From the NCBI RefSeq assembly GCF_900010725.2, contig NZ_LR734877.1:509223-573222 (forward strand): a stretch of DNA of 64,000 nt, written 5' to 3'. Below the pieces are notes generated by a model. The model did no database searches. It had not been told where the DNA came from and worked only from the letters and a program-made list of their open reading frames with translations. Both the position numbers and the translations under genes were made by a program. Numbering within the stretch: position 1 is the stretch's first letter; each line of letters opens with the position of its first letter. Below, one piece after another: positions 1 through 10,067 of the stretch. This DNA comes from Planktothrix serta PCC 8927 (lineage in GTDB: Bacteria > Cyanobacteriota > Cyanobacteriia > Cyanobacteriales > Microcoleaceae).

Positions 1-246
1 GGCTGCAATGATAGCCGGATCTTCGCTCAAGGTTTGGGTATGATTACGAATATTTTTAAAGTAGGATTCAATTTGGTAAGCTTTGGAAGCACGAACGCTA
101 GTTAACTGATTAAATACTCGGTGGGTTAGATTGAGTTTCCCACTGCGATATCCTAGATAGGCTGTGATTAAAATTGAACAACTGCTGACGGTTAACAGCA
201 TGATGATCAGTTTGGATTTGATACTGACAGAGGTGAGCGATCGCAT
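1..246 (-). CDS. Membrane sensor protein, N-terminal part only (possibly a sensor adenylate/guanylate cyclase)
   Basis: The minus-strand frame opens with ATG at 244-246 and runs off the left edge after 82 codons. The N-terminus is short and basic (SIKSK), followed by a hydrophobic segment at about residues 13-33 (LIIMLLTVSS...). After it comes a segment, YLGYRSGKLNL..VFNQLTSVRASKA, of the kind that opens the extracytoplasmic sensor domain of many cyanobacterial cyclases and PP2C-type phosphatases. The output domain lies outside the window, so the enzyme class is an inference. The gene is in the same orientation as the three signalling genes to its right and is separated from the nearest by 175 bp that hold a palindromic repeat. 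Confidence 0.6.
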   Translation of the reverse strand, partial: MRSLTSVSIKSKLIIMLLTVSSCSILITAYLGYRSGKLNLTHRVFNQLTSVRASKAYQIESYFKNIRNHTQTLSEDPAIIAA

Positions 247-348
247 AATCGAAAAAAATACAGCTTAATTGAAATATAAACTAATACAATTTAAAATACT
301 GTAGTCTACTAGGCAGATTAACAGTTTATAGCGCTACGCATTATAGTT

Positions 349-376
349 GTAGAGACGTACCATAGCACGTCTCTAC
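349..376. repeat. Dispersed palindrome, copy 1 (GTAGAGACGT ... ACGTCTCTAC)
   Basis: Ten-base arms GTAGAGACGT and ACGTCTCTAC flank an 8-base centre. The same family occurs as a perfect 38-bp palindrome at 11651-11688 and as a diverged copy at 55705-55732. It lies in the gap between two minus-strand signalling genes and could form a hairpin in the transcript. Confidence 0.7.
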
Positions 377-421
377 TCAATCCTTACTGTTCCCAGATCC
401 GATGTTCCCTGCTTAAAAACC

Positions 422-1852
422 CTAAATAAAAGGTAATAAAATCTCAAATTCTGTCCCGCTTCCTAGTTGCGATCGCATTTTTAACTGTCCTCCATGTTTA
501 GCCGTCACAATATGATAACTCAGGGATAAACTGGTTTCTTTTTGAGTGTGTTTGGGAGTGGAAAATGACTCTAAAATGGTTTGTTGTTCTTCAGGAGAAA
601 GTCCGGGGCCATTATCGGCAATGCTAATCGAAACCCAACGTTCAGGGGTGTTTAAATCATGGGTTGGGAATGAATCTGAAGCAATCATCGCCGTTGTAAT
701 CACAATTTGGGGAGGTTCCGAAGGCTCTATTCTTTGAGTATTTCGATATTCATCCACCCAATCTTGTTTAATCGCTTGATTGAGCAAGGAATCAAAACTA
801 TGAATCAAAATATTAATAAAAACTTGATTTAACTGACCAATATAACAGGTGACGGGAGGCAAATGACCATAATTTTTAATAACTTTGATTTCTCGATTAA
901 TTCGGCTTTTTGTTAATAGTAAAATACTATCTAAATGACTCTGCAAATCCGCAGGTTTGGGATGAATTTCATCAAAATGACAAAAATTTTGTAAACTGGT
1001 GGCTAATTTACTGAGTCGTTCCGTCCCGCTTTTAATACTCGATAGAAGTCGGGGAAAATCTTGGCGTAAAAAATCAAATTCAATCTCTGTTTTGAGTCCT
1101 TCAATAGCTGGAAAGGGTTGCGGATAATTGACTTCATAAGCATCCAAAAGTTCAATTAAACTATCACTATAGGTGATTAAATGGGTTAAATTTCCCCAAA
1201 TAAATCCAACGGGATCTAAAATTTCATGAGCAACGCCATCTACTAATCGCCCTAAACTCGCCATTTTTTCACTTTGTAACAGTTGAACTTGAGTTCGTTC
1301 ATAACGGACTTGAGTTTCAATTCCTCGAATTTGCCAATAAGCAAGATTCAATTCATGACTATTTAAAAGCCGATAGGGAACCATCCAAGGATAATCGATA
1401 GCAGCAGACCAATTTCCCTGCACTACAATCGGGTCTACATATCCGGGTGCAGATCGCTTTAAAGCCTGTTGAGTTGCGGTTAAAATTGTCGTTTGTGCAG
1501 GTAATACTAATACAGGGGTGCGAACATAACTATAAAGCACATCTAGGGATTGATCCAGAAACAATTCTAACCCCTTGGGACGTAAAAAAAACTCTAGGAG
1601 ATCTCGCCGAGAAATCATTCCTAAAAACTCAGGCGCAGAGTTTTCTTTGGGGTCTACAATAATCACACCCGGTAGCAAGGGATGTTTTTCAAACTGTTGA
1701 ATTAGATCTCGTACCGAACACCCCAAAATTACTTGAAAATCATACAAAGATAAATCTTCCAGGGTAGACTCTAAACTTAAATCTCCCCCGGTCTGACTTT
1801 CCCATAAATACGGTATAGATACTCTCGTCAAGATACGTTCCCACAGGAGCAA
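422..1852 (-). CDS. Sensor histidine kinase with N-terminal CBS-like region and atypical ATP-binding boxes
   Basis: A 476-residue soluble protein. Residues 35-150 resemble CBS-type sensing modules (VIIVDPKE...FLGMISRRDLLEFF). A coiled segment leads to a kinase core with the H box GVAHEILDP (His209) followed by a weak N box (LNQVFINILIHSFDS). The G1 box ADNGPGLSPEE (about 412-422) is good, but the usual GTGLGL of the G2 box is replaced by ETSLSLSY (about 438-445), so ATP binding may be altered. The start is TTG at 1852: an ATG six bases upstream is followed at once by TAA, and the next Met is internal. The gene lies 69 bp downstream of the GGDEF-EAL gene on the same strand and is probably co-transcribed. 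It has no membrane segment, so the signal is likely intracellular. Confidence 0.8.
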   Translation of the reverse strand: MLLWERILTRVSIPYLWESQTGGDLSLESTLEDLSLYDFQVILGCSVRDLIQQFEKHPLLPGVIIVDPKENSAPEFLGMISRRDLLEFFLRPKGLELFLDQSLDVLYSYVRTPVLVLPAQTTILTATQQALKRSAPGYVDPIVVQGNWSAAIDYPWMVPYRLLNSHELNLAYWQIRGIETQVRYERTQVQLLQSEKMASLGRLVDGVAHEILDPVGFIWGNLTHLITYSDSLIELLDAYEVNYPQPFPAIEGLKTEIEFDFLRQDFPRLLSSIKSGTERLSKLATSLQNFCHFDEIHPKPADLQSHLDSILLLTKSRINREIKVIKNYGHLPPVTCYIGQLNQVFINILIHSFDSLLNQAIKQDWVDEYRNTQRIEPSEPPQIVITTAMIASDSFPTHDLNTPERWVSISIADNGPGLSPEEQQTILESFSTPKHTQKETSLSLSYHIVTAKHGGQLKMRSQLGSGTEFEILLPFI

Positions 1853-1921
1853 TTACATTGTTGTTTATAGCTAGACTAACATTAAGTTTGAAAAGATTGA
1901 TCAAAAATCAATTAATCTTAA

Positions 1922-3778
1922 TTACCAATGGGGATTGTCTAGCAGTAAGGCTTGAGCAGCATTCGGCTCTAAGGGACGAGCAAAATAATAACCTTGTCCT
2001 TCTTCACATCCTAAACTTCTGAGTAAAGATAACTGTTCTGCGGTTTCAACCCCTTCGGCGGTAATCGTCATATTCAGATGATGGGCTAGGGTAATAATAG
2101 CTTGAATAATTTCTAAATTTTGGCGAGTTTCACTAATCCGATGAATAAAAGATCGATCAATTTTTAAATTATGCAGGGGAAACCGATGTAAATAACTCAG
2201 GGATGAATATCCGGTGCCAAAATCATCAATACTTAACTGAATTTCTCGATCTCGGAGTTGTTGTAAAAGTTCCGTCGCTGATTCGGGATTTTCCATAATA
2301 GCACTTTCGGTTATTTCTAATTTTAAATAACTACTATTTAACTGAGTTTGTAAGATAATTTTATCAATATTTTGAATTAAATTGACTTGAGAAAACTGTT
2401 TAACCGATAGATTCACACTCATTTTAATCGGGTGTTTAAATAATGCTTGATTTTGCCAAGCTTTTAACTGTTGACAGGCTTCTTTTAAAACCCATAATCC
2501 AATCGGAATAATTAATCCCGTTTCTTCGGCCGCCGGAATAAATTCCCCTGGCGATATTAATCCTTTTTGAGGATGACTCCACCGTAATAGTGCTTCAAAT
2601 CCGTTAATTCTTCCTGTTGCTAAGGAGATAATCGGTTGATAATATAACAGAAATTCTTCTCGATGTAAAGCTCGTCGTAAATCCGTGTCTAATTCTAAGC
2701 GTTGTTGAGCATGATGGTGCATTTGGGTATCAAAAATTTGATACCGAGCCTTGCCTTGCGCTTTCGCCTGATACATGGCAATATCAGCATCTCTTAACAG
2801 ATGTTCCGGTTCTTGATAGGTTTGATTCCCGACAACAATACCGATACTGGCATTAATAAATAATTCTTGATCATCAAATTGAAACGGCCAACTCATGGCG
2901 GTTTGGATTTTTTGAGCTAAACGAATTGCATCCTCAGAATCCTTAATATTTTCTAACAAAATTGTGAATTCATCGCCCCCAAATCGAGCTAACATATCTG
3001 TAGATGTTAAATGGGTTTTGAGGCGACGAGCGATGGCAATTAATAGCCGATCTCCGGCAAAATGTCCCAAGGAATCATTCACTACTTTAAAGCGATCGCA
3101 ATCCAAAAATAACACACCAAATTGATAATTGGGTTCTTCTTGGGTTCGTTGTAAAGCCTGAATCAGTCGATTCATGAATAAAACCCGATTGGGTAAACTG
3201 GTTAAGGCATCATGGGATGCCATGTGTAGTAACCGTTTTTGAGTTTTGTGATGTTCGGCTATTTCCTGTTCTAACCGTTGATTTAAGGCGGTTAATTGCA
3301 AATTTGCTACTTCTAATTCTGCGGTGCGTTCTTGAACTCGTTCTTCCAATTGTTCATTCAGTTGCCGAATTTCTGCCTTAGCAGCTTGTAAAGCCATTTG
3401 ATTTTCAATCCGAGCAATGACTTCTTCAAATTGAAAGGGTTTGGTAATATAATCGACACCGCCAACTTCAAAGGCTTTGACTTTATCAATCACTTCATTC
3501 AAAGCACTTAAAAAAATCACGGGAATATCACGAGTTTTTTCATTTTCTTTAAGTTGTTGACAAACTGTATAACCATCCATATCGGGCATTTTGATATCTA
3601 ATAAAATCAAATCAGGTGGAAGAGTTTGCACAGCCATGATTGCCATTTGTCCTGTCATTACTCCTCGAACTTTATATCCCATTTGGATTAAAGTATTAGA
3701 CAACAGACGTAGATTTTCTAAAGTGTCATCTACGATTAAAATATCAGCCTTAAAAGATAGATTCAAAGAATGATTCAT
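1922..3778 (-). CDS. Response regulator with REC, GGDEF and EAL domains (cyclic-di-GMP synthesis/breakdown)
   Basis: A 618-residue protein. An N-terminal receiver domain (about 10-130) has phosphoacceptor Asp61 in LILLDIKMPD. A coiled-coil follows (135-180), then a diguanylate cyclase domain with intact GGDEF (267-271) and a phosphodiesterase domain with GFEALLRW (EAL at 395-397) and DDFGTGYSSL. Both catalytic signatures are intact, so it could make or degrade cyclic-di-GMP. The usual inhibitory RxxD site before GGDEF reads TSTD, so product feedback inhibition is probably absent. Its ATG overlaps the TGA of the hybrid kinase upstream (ATGA, 3775-3778), which implies translational coupling and suggests that this kinase phosphorylates Asp61. 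Confidence 0.93.
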   Translation of the reverse strand: MNHSLNLSFKADILIVDDTLENLRLLSNTLIQMGYKVRGVMTGQMAIMAVQTLPPDLILLDIKMPDMDGYTVCQQLKENEKTRDIPVIFLSALNEVIDKVKAFEVGGVDYITKPFQFEEVIARIENQMALQAAKAEIRQLNEQLEERVQERTAELEVANLQLTALNQRLEQEIAEHHKTQKRLLHMASHDALTSLPNRVLFMNRLIQALQRTQEEPNYQFGVLFLDCDRFKVVNDSLGHFAGDRLLIAIARRLKTHLTSTDMLARFGGDEFTILLENIKDSEDAIRLAQKIQTAMSWPFQFDDQELFINASIGIVVGNQTYQEPEHLLRDADIAMYQAKAQGKARYQIFDTQMHHHAQQRLELDTDLRRALHREEFLLYYQPIISLATGRINGFEALLRWSHPQKGLISPGEFIPAAEETGLIIPIGLWVLKEACQQLKAWQNQALFKHPIKMSVNLSVKQFSQVNLIQNIDKIILQTQLNSSYLKLEITESAIMENPESATELLQQLRDREIQLSIDDFGTGYSSLSYLHRFPLHNLKIDRSFIHRISETRQNLEIIQAIITLAHHLNMTITAEGVETAEQLSLLRSLGCEEGQGYYFARPLEPNAAQALLLDNPHW

Positions 3779-6525
3779 TTCTGGGTCGCTTTTTGCGCTA
3801 AATCCATTATCTGGTCAAAAGAAAAATTATTCACTAATACGAGAATAAATTCAGCTATAGGGTTGTGAGATGGAGGAATTTGTTGCACGAGTTTTAAAAT
3901 CTGTTCTCCATCGGCTGCTGCCGCGCTGTAGTGCAACGCTGTTAACCATTCAGAAGACATAATTTTTAAAGCATCAGGGGTAATCAGGGGAGTTGGCGTT
4001 TGTGCTAGAGCTTCTAAAGGGGGAAGATCTGGAGCATATAAATACCTTACCCCCAAGTAGTGGGCAATTTTTTCTAAGAGATTATATTCTCGAAAGGGTT
4101 TTTTGACAAAATCATCACATCCTGCTGATAAAACTATAGCTCGTTCTTCCTCAAAGACACTAGCGGTTAAAGCAATAATAACCGTTGCTTGACCTTTTAA
4201 ATGGGATTTAATTTGTTTTGTGGCTTCATAACCATCCATCACAGGCATTCGCATATCCATCAAGATTAAATGGGGTTGCCATTCGTGCCAAATTTTCAAC
4301 GCTTCTTGACCATTTTCAGCCTCAGCTACCTCAAACCCCAAGGGAGATAATAATCTGAGTAAGAGTTGGCGATTTGTGAGTCGATCATCAACAACTAAAA
4401 TGCGGAATTTTACTTGATCTTTTGCTAAACCAATAACTACTTTTTCGGGTTGGATTTTTTTTAGATCCTCAGATTGAGCTCGATCAACTTGAAGATGAAA
4501 TTTAAAAATTGTTCCTTGATTTAGAATGCTACTAACTTGAATATCACCTCCCATTAATTGGATAAATTTTTGACTAATTGCTAATCCCAAACCCGTCCCT
4601 TGTTGAGATTTACGTCCAGTTTCTGTTTGCATAAAAGCCTCAAATACTTGATCCAGTTCATCCGGGGAAATTCCAGCACCACTATCTTCCACTTCAAAAT
4701 CAAGAGTCAGTTGTGGTTGTGTAAACCCCAGTTTTTGATCAGGTTTTGACTCAGTTTTTACTCGTAATATTACTTTACCTTTTGATGTAAATTTAATCGC
4801 ATTTGATAATAAATTTAATAAGATCTGGCGAAATTTACTTTCATCGGTTTTAATATATTGGGGTAAGCTATTATCTAATTCAAAAATTAGATCTATTTTT
4901 TTTGATTTTGCTTTTAATTCAAACATTTGTTCTAAGGTTTTCAGACAGGAATAAAGATTAAAACAATTCGGATTAATTTGGGTTTTTCCCGATTCTATTT
5001 TTGTTAAGTCTAAAATTTCATTAATTAATTTAAGTAAATGTTCTCCAGATCGATTCACAATTTCCAGATTTTCTGATAGTTCAAAATCGGAGTGAGACTG
5101 ACGTATCATTAATTGGGTAAACCCTAAAATTGCGTGTAAAGGGGTTCTTAATTCATGACTCATATTTGCTAAAAATAGGCTTTTAGCACGATTAGCTAAT
5201 TCAGCCGATTCCTTGGCTTTTTTTAATTCTATAGTTCGTTCTTCTACGCGAATTTCTAGGGTTTCAAAGGCTTCTTTAATTTGAGATACCATTTGATTAA
5301 AAGATTGGGATAAAATTTCTAATTCAGTGATACCCTGAAATTCAATTTTTTGCTGAATTTCTTCTAATTTTCCCTGAGCAATTTTTTGAGAATCTTGATT
5401 TAATTTTAAAATCGGTTTCATAATCCATCGTGCGGTTAAAACACCCAATATTACTGATATACATAATGCTAAAAAGCAAAGAAAAATAGTTTTTTCTTTA
5501 TTTTGTTGTATTTTTTCCATAAAGTCAGATTCAGGAACAACAACAACAATTAACCAATCTAATCCCCGTTGGTCAGAGTAAGGAAGAACCTGTATAAGTT
5601 CTCGTTTGTTTTGATGAATAAAATCTAGTTGTTGTTGAGTTGTAATATTTTTAAATCCTCCGAAACGTTTAAGTAAAAAAATAGCTGTTTCTTGCAATAC
5701 TTTATCTGAGCTTTCAATTGCTTTAATTCGTTGAGATTTCCCCTGTTTATTGACTAAAAAGGGGCGATTTAAACTAGAACTTGCTACAATTAAACCGGAA
5801 CGTTCAATAATAAATGTTTGTCCTGATTTACCTACTTTTATACTTTTTAAGAATTCACTGACTTGATTCAGGAATAAGTGACTGGCTAATACACCTAACA
5901 CTTTTCCCTGATTATCCTTAACCACAACACTTGCAGGTAAAACCATTTCAGAATAGGCATGATAAGTAAAAATTGGACTCCAAACTGATTGATTTGTTGG
6001 CAATGCTGCTCTATACCAAGGTCGCTGTCGAATTGGAAAATTGGCTGTTTCTCGAACTAATTTTTGAGGATTTCCTTGAATATCAAGTTCATGAAATTGA
6101 ATACTCCCCTGAGTAGATGAATCAGCTTTCATCATTAATAAGTTACCAGAATAATTAAATCTTCCAACCCCGATAAATTTGTTTTTTTCACTTCCAAATA
6201 AAATAAAATTGATGGTTTTAAACGATTGTAATTGTAACCAAAAATGACGTTTTAATCCCTGAATATTATCGATATCAATATAACCAGATTTAATCGCATC
6301 TAAATTGAGTTGATTGATTAAATGGGGAACTTCTAAAAATTGATTTAACTTCTGTTCAATTCGATTAGAAATTTCACTCCTCAGTTGGTGAGCAACTTCT
6401 TCAACGGAGGTTTGACTGGAACGGAATGACAGCCACCCAATCAATCCAACTGTTGTAAAAAGTTGTAGAATAAAGGGAACAATCAGTACCGATCGCAAAG
6501 GAAGTTTAATTAATAAAATGTTCAT
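3775..6525 (-). CDS. Membrane hybrid sensor histidine kinase (dCache, HAMP, HisKA, HATPase, REC)
   Basis: A 916-residue protein. A transmembrane segment at about 12-33 and another at 346-368 enclose a periplasmic region of about 310 residues with dCache features (RQRPWYRAAL; GKSGQTFIIERSG). HAMP and coiled-coil segments follow, then a HisKA domain with NMSHELRTPLHAILGF (His457) and an HATPase_c domain with intact N, G1 and G2 boxes (VEDSGAGISPDE, GTGLGLAISQ). The C-terminal receiver has LILMDMRMPVMDG as its phosphorylation site. Such kinases relay phosphate from the conserved His to their own receiver or to a partner; the overlapping GGDEF-EAL gene is the obvious partner (inference). It is the first gene of the minus-strand cluster, divergent from the methyltransferase gene, with about 110 bp between them for both promoters. 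Confidence 0.94.
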   Translation of the reverse strand: MNILLIKLPLRSVLIVPFILQLFTTVGLIGWLSFRSSQTSVEEVAHQLRSEISNRIEQKLNQFLEVPHLINQLNLDAIKSGYIDIDNIQGLKRHFWLQLQSFKTINFILFGSEKNKFIGVGRFNYSGNLLMMKADSSTQGSIQFHELDIQGNPQKLVRETANFPIRQRPWYRAALPTNQSVWSPIFTYHAYSEMVLPASVVVKDNQGKVLGVLASHLFLNQVSEFLKSIKVGKSGQTFIIERSGLIVASSSLNRPFLVNKQGKSQRIKAIESSDKVLQETAIFLLKRFGGFKNITTQQQLDFIHQNKRELIQVLPYSDQRGLDWLIVVVVPESDFMEKIQQNKEKTIFLCFLALCISVILGVLTARWIMKPILKLNQDSQKIAQGKLEEIQQKIEFQGITELEILSQSFNQMVSQIKEAFETLEIRVEERTIELKKAKESAELANRAKSLFLANMSHELRTPLHAILGFTQLMIRQSHSDFELSENLEIVNRSGEHLLKLINEILDLTKIESGKTQINPNCFNLYSCLKTLEQMFELKAKSKKIDLIFELDNSLPQYIKTDESKFRQILLNLLSNAIKFTSKGKVILRVKTESKPDQKLGFTQPQLTLDFEVEDSGAGISPDELDQVFEAFMQTETGRKSQQGTGLGLAISQKFIQLMGGDIQVSSILNQGTIFKFHLQVDRAQSEDLKKIQPEKVVIGLAKDQVKFRILVVDDRLTNRQLLLRLLSPLGFEVAEAENGQEALKIWHEWQPHLILMDMRMPVMDGYEATKQIKSHLKGQATVIIALTASVFEEERAIVLSAGCDDFVKKPFREYNLLEKIAHYLGVRYLYAPDLPPLEALAQTPTPLITPDALKIMSSEWLTALHYSAAAADGEQILKLVQQIPPSHNPIAEFILVLVNNFSFDQIMDLAQKATQK

Positions 6526-6634
6526 TGAATTTAATTTTTCTAATTAATTTTTATTTAGAAATATTAATTTTTGTAAAAAGGGGTTTTCAAGATTTAACTC
6601 CTAGTTTGATCATAATACACAATCTTTGCTAAAA

Positions 6635-7954
6635 ATGTTAAAACCATTAACTGTGCAGACTCAACAACGACCGATTGCTGTCGATTTATTTGCTGGCGCT
6701 GGAGGAATGACCCTAGGCTTTGAACAGGCTGGGTTTGATGTGTTAGCTGCGGTGGAACTTGACCCGATTCATTGTGCAACCCATGAATATAATTTTCCGT
6801 TTTGGAAGGTTTTTTGTCAAAGTATTGAAACGATTACCGGATTAGAAATTAGACAGGATTCTGATATTGGAAATCGAGAGATTGATGTGATTTTTGGGGG
6901 GCCCCCTTGTCAAGGATTTTCTTTGATGGGAAAACGAGCTTTAGATGACCCCAGAAATAATTTAGTTTTTCATTTTATCCGTCTGGTTATCGAGTTAAAA
7001 CCCAAGTTTTTTGTCTTAGAAAATGTTCCAGGGTTAACCATTGGCAAGCATCGCCAATTTATTCATGAAATCATTGAAACCCTTCAAACCAATGGCTATC
7101 AAGTTGAGGAAAATTATCGGGTCTTGAATGCAAGTTATTATGGGGTTCCTCAAGATCGATCTCGTTTATTTTTGTTAGGATGTCGTCAAGGATTATCTTT
7201 ACCTAACTATCCCCCTTTCCTTTCCCGACCTCCACAACAAGATCTCGCTAAATTGCCAGAATTAAAACCTTTGGTTTCCTGTCCGACGGTGTGGGATGCG
7301 ATCGGAGATTTACCCCCGATTGAACAATATCCTGAATTATTATTAACAGATTGTACCCTAGCGGAGTATCAAAAGTCAAGTTTTTATGCTAAAATTTTGC
7401 GAGGATTGATTCTGAACCCCCATAATTTTTCCTATCCCCGATTATTTGATTTGCGGCAGTTAACTTGTAGTTTGCGATCGCAACATAATCAACAATCTAT
7501 CACACGATTTGAAGCGACAGAATGGGGGAAAACGGAAAAAATTAGTCGATTTCATAAACTCAATCCCCAAGGATTATGTAATACTTTAAGAGCCGGAACA
7601 CCGAGTAACCGAGGTGCATTTACTTCCCCTCGTCCAATTCATCCCTATTCCCCCCGTTGTATTACAGTCAGAGAAGCCGCTCGGTTACATTCCTATCCCG
7701 ACTGGTTTCGATTTCAGGGGACAAAATGGCACGGATTTCGACAAGTTGGAAATTCTGTTCCCCCGTTATTAGCTCAAGCGGTTGCTTCAGAAATTATCAA
7801 AGTTTTGGGGATAATTCCCAGTCAACCAACAGAACAGAAAAAATTAGGCGATGAGGCGTTATTATATTTGAAGATGTCCCAAGCCGCGAAATGGTATCAC
7901 GTTGATCCTAATATTATAGAACCGAGAAAAAGAGAATCTAAAAATAAAGTTTAA
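6635..7954 (+). CDS. Solitary DNA (cytosine-5-)-methyltransferase
   Basis: About 439 residues with the ordered motifs of C5 methyltransferases: motif I AVDLFAGAGGMTLGFE, motif IV GGPPCQGFS with catalytic Cys92, motif VI FVLENVPG, motif VIII YYGVPQDRSRLFLLG, and motifs IX-X ITVREAARLHSYP...RQVGNSVPPLLA. The ATG at 6635 is preferred over an in-frame TTG at 6626. No restriction endonuclease gene is adjacent, so it looks solitary. Cyanobacteria widely carry a conserved solitary C5 enzyme that methylates CGATCG, the core of the HIP1 octamer abundant here; assignment to that family is an inference because the target-recognition region was not compared. Confidence 0.93.
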   Translation: MLKPLTVQTQQRPIAVDLFAGAGGMTLGFEQAGFDVLAAVELDPIHCATHEYNFPFWKVFCQSIETITGLEIRQDSDIGNREIDVIFGGPPCQGFSLMGKRALDDPRNNLVFHFIRLVIELKPKFFVLENVPGLTIGKHRQFIHEIIETLQTNGYQVEENYRVLNASYYGVPQDRSRLFLLGCRQGLSLPNYPPFLSRPPQQDLAKLPELKPLVSCPTVWDAIGDLPPIEQYPELLLTDCTLAEYQKSSFYAKILRGLILNPHNFSYPRLFDLRQLTCSLRSQHNQQSITRFEATEWGKTEKISRFHKLNPQGLCNTLRAGTPSNRGAFTSPRPIHPYSPRCITVREAARLHSYPDWFRFQGTKWHGFRQVGNSVPPLLAQAVASEIIKVLGIIPSQPTEQKKLGDEALLYLKMSQAAKWYHVDPNIIEPRKRESKNKV

Positions 7955-8046
7955 GGGACAATCTAATCCTTTGTACCGATGATCACAATCTCTGGTAAAA
8001 TTAAAGTAAATAAAGTTAAGTTTAGATTCCCATTGAAATCAATCCT

Positions 8047-8730
8047 ATGGCTAAATATATTAATTCTACAGACTTAGATATTGCTCCCTACATTGACCAT
8101 ACTTTACTCAATCAAACTGCAACCCCCGAACAAGTTCAACAGTTTTGTTATCAAGCAGAACGCTATAAATTTGCTTCTGTTTGTGTGTTCCCTACTTATG
8201 TTAAACTAGCCAAAGAATTGCTGCAAGGAAAACCGCCAAAAGTATCAACGGTGATCGGATTTCCAACGGGAGCCACAACCTCTAAGGTTAAACTTTATGA
8301 AGCTCAAGAAGCGGTCGAAAATGGAGCAACGGAATTAGATGTTGTGATTAATTTAAGTTGGTTAAAAACCGGAAAAACTGAGGAATTATATCAAGAAATT
8401 GCCGAAATTTGTGAAGAAACCGGACAAACAGTAAAAGCCATTATTGAAACGACTATTCTCACCGAGGAGGAAAAATGTCTAGCGGTTGAAGTGTTAATGG
8501 ATGCGGGAATTACTTATATTAAAACAAGTACAGGCTGGTATGGAGGCGCAACCGTTGAAGATGTGGAACTGATTAAATCAATTTCAAAAGGACGAGTGGG
8601 AATTAAAGCCTCTGGCGGGATTAGAACTTATGAACAAGCGGTTGATTTAATTATAGCGGGAGCCACTCGTTTAGGAACCTCTCGCGGTGTGGATATTTTG
8701 ACAATAGAAACCCAAAAAGAAGATAGTTAA
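8047..8730 (+). CDS. deoC: Deoxyribose-phosphate aldolase
   Basis: A 227-residue class I aldolase that converts 2-deoxyribose-5-phosphate to glyceraldehyde-3-phosphate and acetaldehyde in deoxynucleoside catabolism. It has the family pattern: [14 protein letters not shown] (Asp98 region), Schiff-base Lys159 in TYIKTSTGW, and Lys187 in [11 protein letters not shown]. Length and start are normal for the family. It is monocistronic and is followed by a hairpin with arms AACCCGTT/AACGGGTT at 8782-8799. Confidence 0.96.
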   Translation: MAKYINSTDLDIAPYIDHTLLNQTATPEQVQQFCYQAERYKFASVCVFPTYVKLAKELLQGKPPKVSTVIGFPTGATTSKVKLYEAQEAVENGATELDVVINLSWLKTGKTEELYQEIAEICEETGQTVKAIIETTILTEEEKCLAVEVLMDAGITYIKTSTGWYGGATVEDVELIKSISKGRVGIKASGGIRTYEQAVDLIIAGATRLGTSRGVDILTIETQKEDS

Positions 8731-8781
8731 CCGTCAACTTAATGCCAAAAGCCTTGAAATAAATTTCAGGCTAAAAGCTAA

Positions 8782-8799
8782 AACCCGTTAAAACGGGTT
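8782..8799 (+). terminator. Hairpin downstream of deoC
   Basis: Perfect 8-bp arms AACCCGTT and AACGGGTT are separated by AA, about 50 bp after the deoC stop. There is no strong T-run, so it may be a processing hairpin or a repeat rather than a true intrinsic terminator. A second inverted repeat (GCCCG..CGGGC) lies about 45 bp further on. Confidence 0.4.
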
Positions 8800-8944
8800 A
8801 AGAAAGACAACTCTTGAGTCATCTTTAGATGCCGATCGCTCTTAGCCCGAACTTTAGTTCCGGGCATTATTACTTAAGTTAACACTCCTTGGGTTTACCC
8901 CGCCCGTAACCGTCAACAGCCAACACCTCAACAGCCAACAATTA

Positions 8945-9883
8945 ATGAGTAAAACCTATATTGCTACCGGAATTAATTTAAAAGGGAAACCTTTTGGAGA
9001 ATCGGATCGAATTTTAACAATTTTAACACGAGAATTTGGGTTAATTCGAGTAATTGCACCGGGAGCCAGAAAAGCGAAATCTCGGTTAGGAGGACGCAGT
9101 GAATTATTTGTTGTCAATCAATTATTAATTGCTAAAGGGCGATCGCTTGATAAAATTACACAAGCCGAAACCCTAACTACCTATTCAGGATTAGGCAAAA
9201 ATTTAGGCAAATTAGCCGCTAGTCAATATTTAGCAGAATTAGTTCTCAGTCAAGCCTTAAGTGAACATCCCCAAGAGGATTTATTTATTCTGCTAAATGA
9301 ACATTTAAACCGTTTACAAAATCTGTCTAACTCTCCCTTAATTGCCAATTCTACCCAAATTATTGCCAATTTAACCCAGGGTATTTTCCATCTTCTCGCC
9401 TTAGCAGGAACAGCCCCCCAAGTGCAATTTTGTTGTATCACCCAACGCCTACTCCATCCTAATTTTACCGATGAACATTGGCGAGTTGGGTTTAGCATTG
9501 ATGCGGGAGGAATTATTAACTTATCTGAGTGGACAAAATTACCAACTCCATCCCCTCCCCAAAAATCGATTTCAGGAGTCTCAAAACCCCCGGCTGTTGC
9601 TGAGTCGGGGAACCTCTACACCATTGAAACTGTTCCTCAACCCAAACTCAAGATTAATACCCAACTCACCGCCCCGCAGTTAGCGATTTTGCAACACTTA
9701 AGCCAACCGCAACTACTTGAGCCCATGGTGTCGTCCCTCTCTCCCTCGATTTCCGCCTTAGATTGGATGACAGTAGAACGGATATTACGACAATATGCAG
9801 AATATCACTTAGGCTATGCTATTCGTTCGGCGTTGCTGATTGATACCTTTACCCAGCAATTTATTGTTGACCCACCCTTTTAA
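8945..9883 (+). CDS. recO: DNA repair protein RecO
   Basis: A 312-residue protein with the RecO N-terminal OB fold ([40 protein letters not shown]). RecO works with RecR to load RecA on single-stranded DNA during RecF-pathway repair. The C-terminal helical region ([12 protein letters not shown]...[19 protein letters not shown]) is intact. A proline- and serine-rich insertion at about residues 195-240 makes it longer than the roughly 240-residue enterobacterial form, as is usual in cyanobacteria. The start is ATG, just after a short repeat rich in CAACAGCCAACA. Confidence 0.93.
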   Translation: MSKTYIATGINLKGKPFGESDRILTILTREFGLIRVIAPGARKAKSRLGGRSELFVVNQLLIAKGRSLDKITQAETLTTYSGLGKNLGKLAASQYLAELVLSQALSEHPQEDLFILLNEHLNRLQNLSNSPLIANSTQIIANLTQGIFHLLALAGTAPQVQFCCITQRLLHPNFTDEHWRVGFSIDAGGIINLSEWTKLPTPSPPQKSISGVSKPPAVAESGNLYTIETVPQPKLKINTQLTAPQLAILQHLSQPQLLEPMVSSLSPSISALDWMTVERILRQYAEYHLGYAIRSALLIDTFTQQFIVDPPF

Positions 9884-10067
9884 CAATAAGTTCGGATTTC
9901 TCCCCTTTGTTTTGATATCCGTGATGCTACTGATCCAATTGATCATTAAACTGTTAAGGAGAGCGTGAAATCACGAGAAACCCTTAACCGAATTTTCCTC
10001 CTAGAGGAATTCTCGTCATGTTTCCCTCTAGCCTGACTGCTCTGAGAATGCTGCTTTAATATTATGT

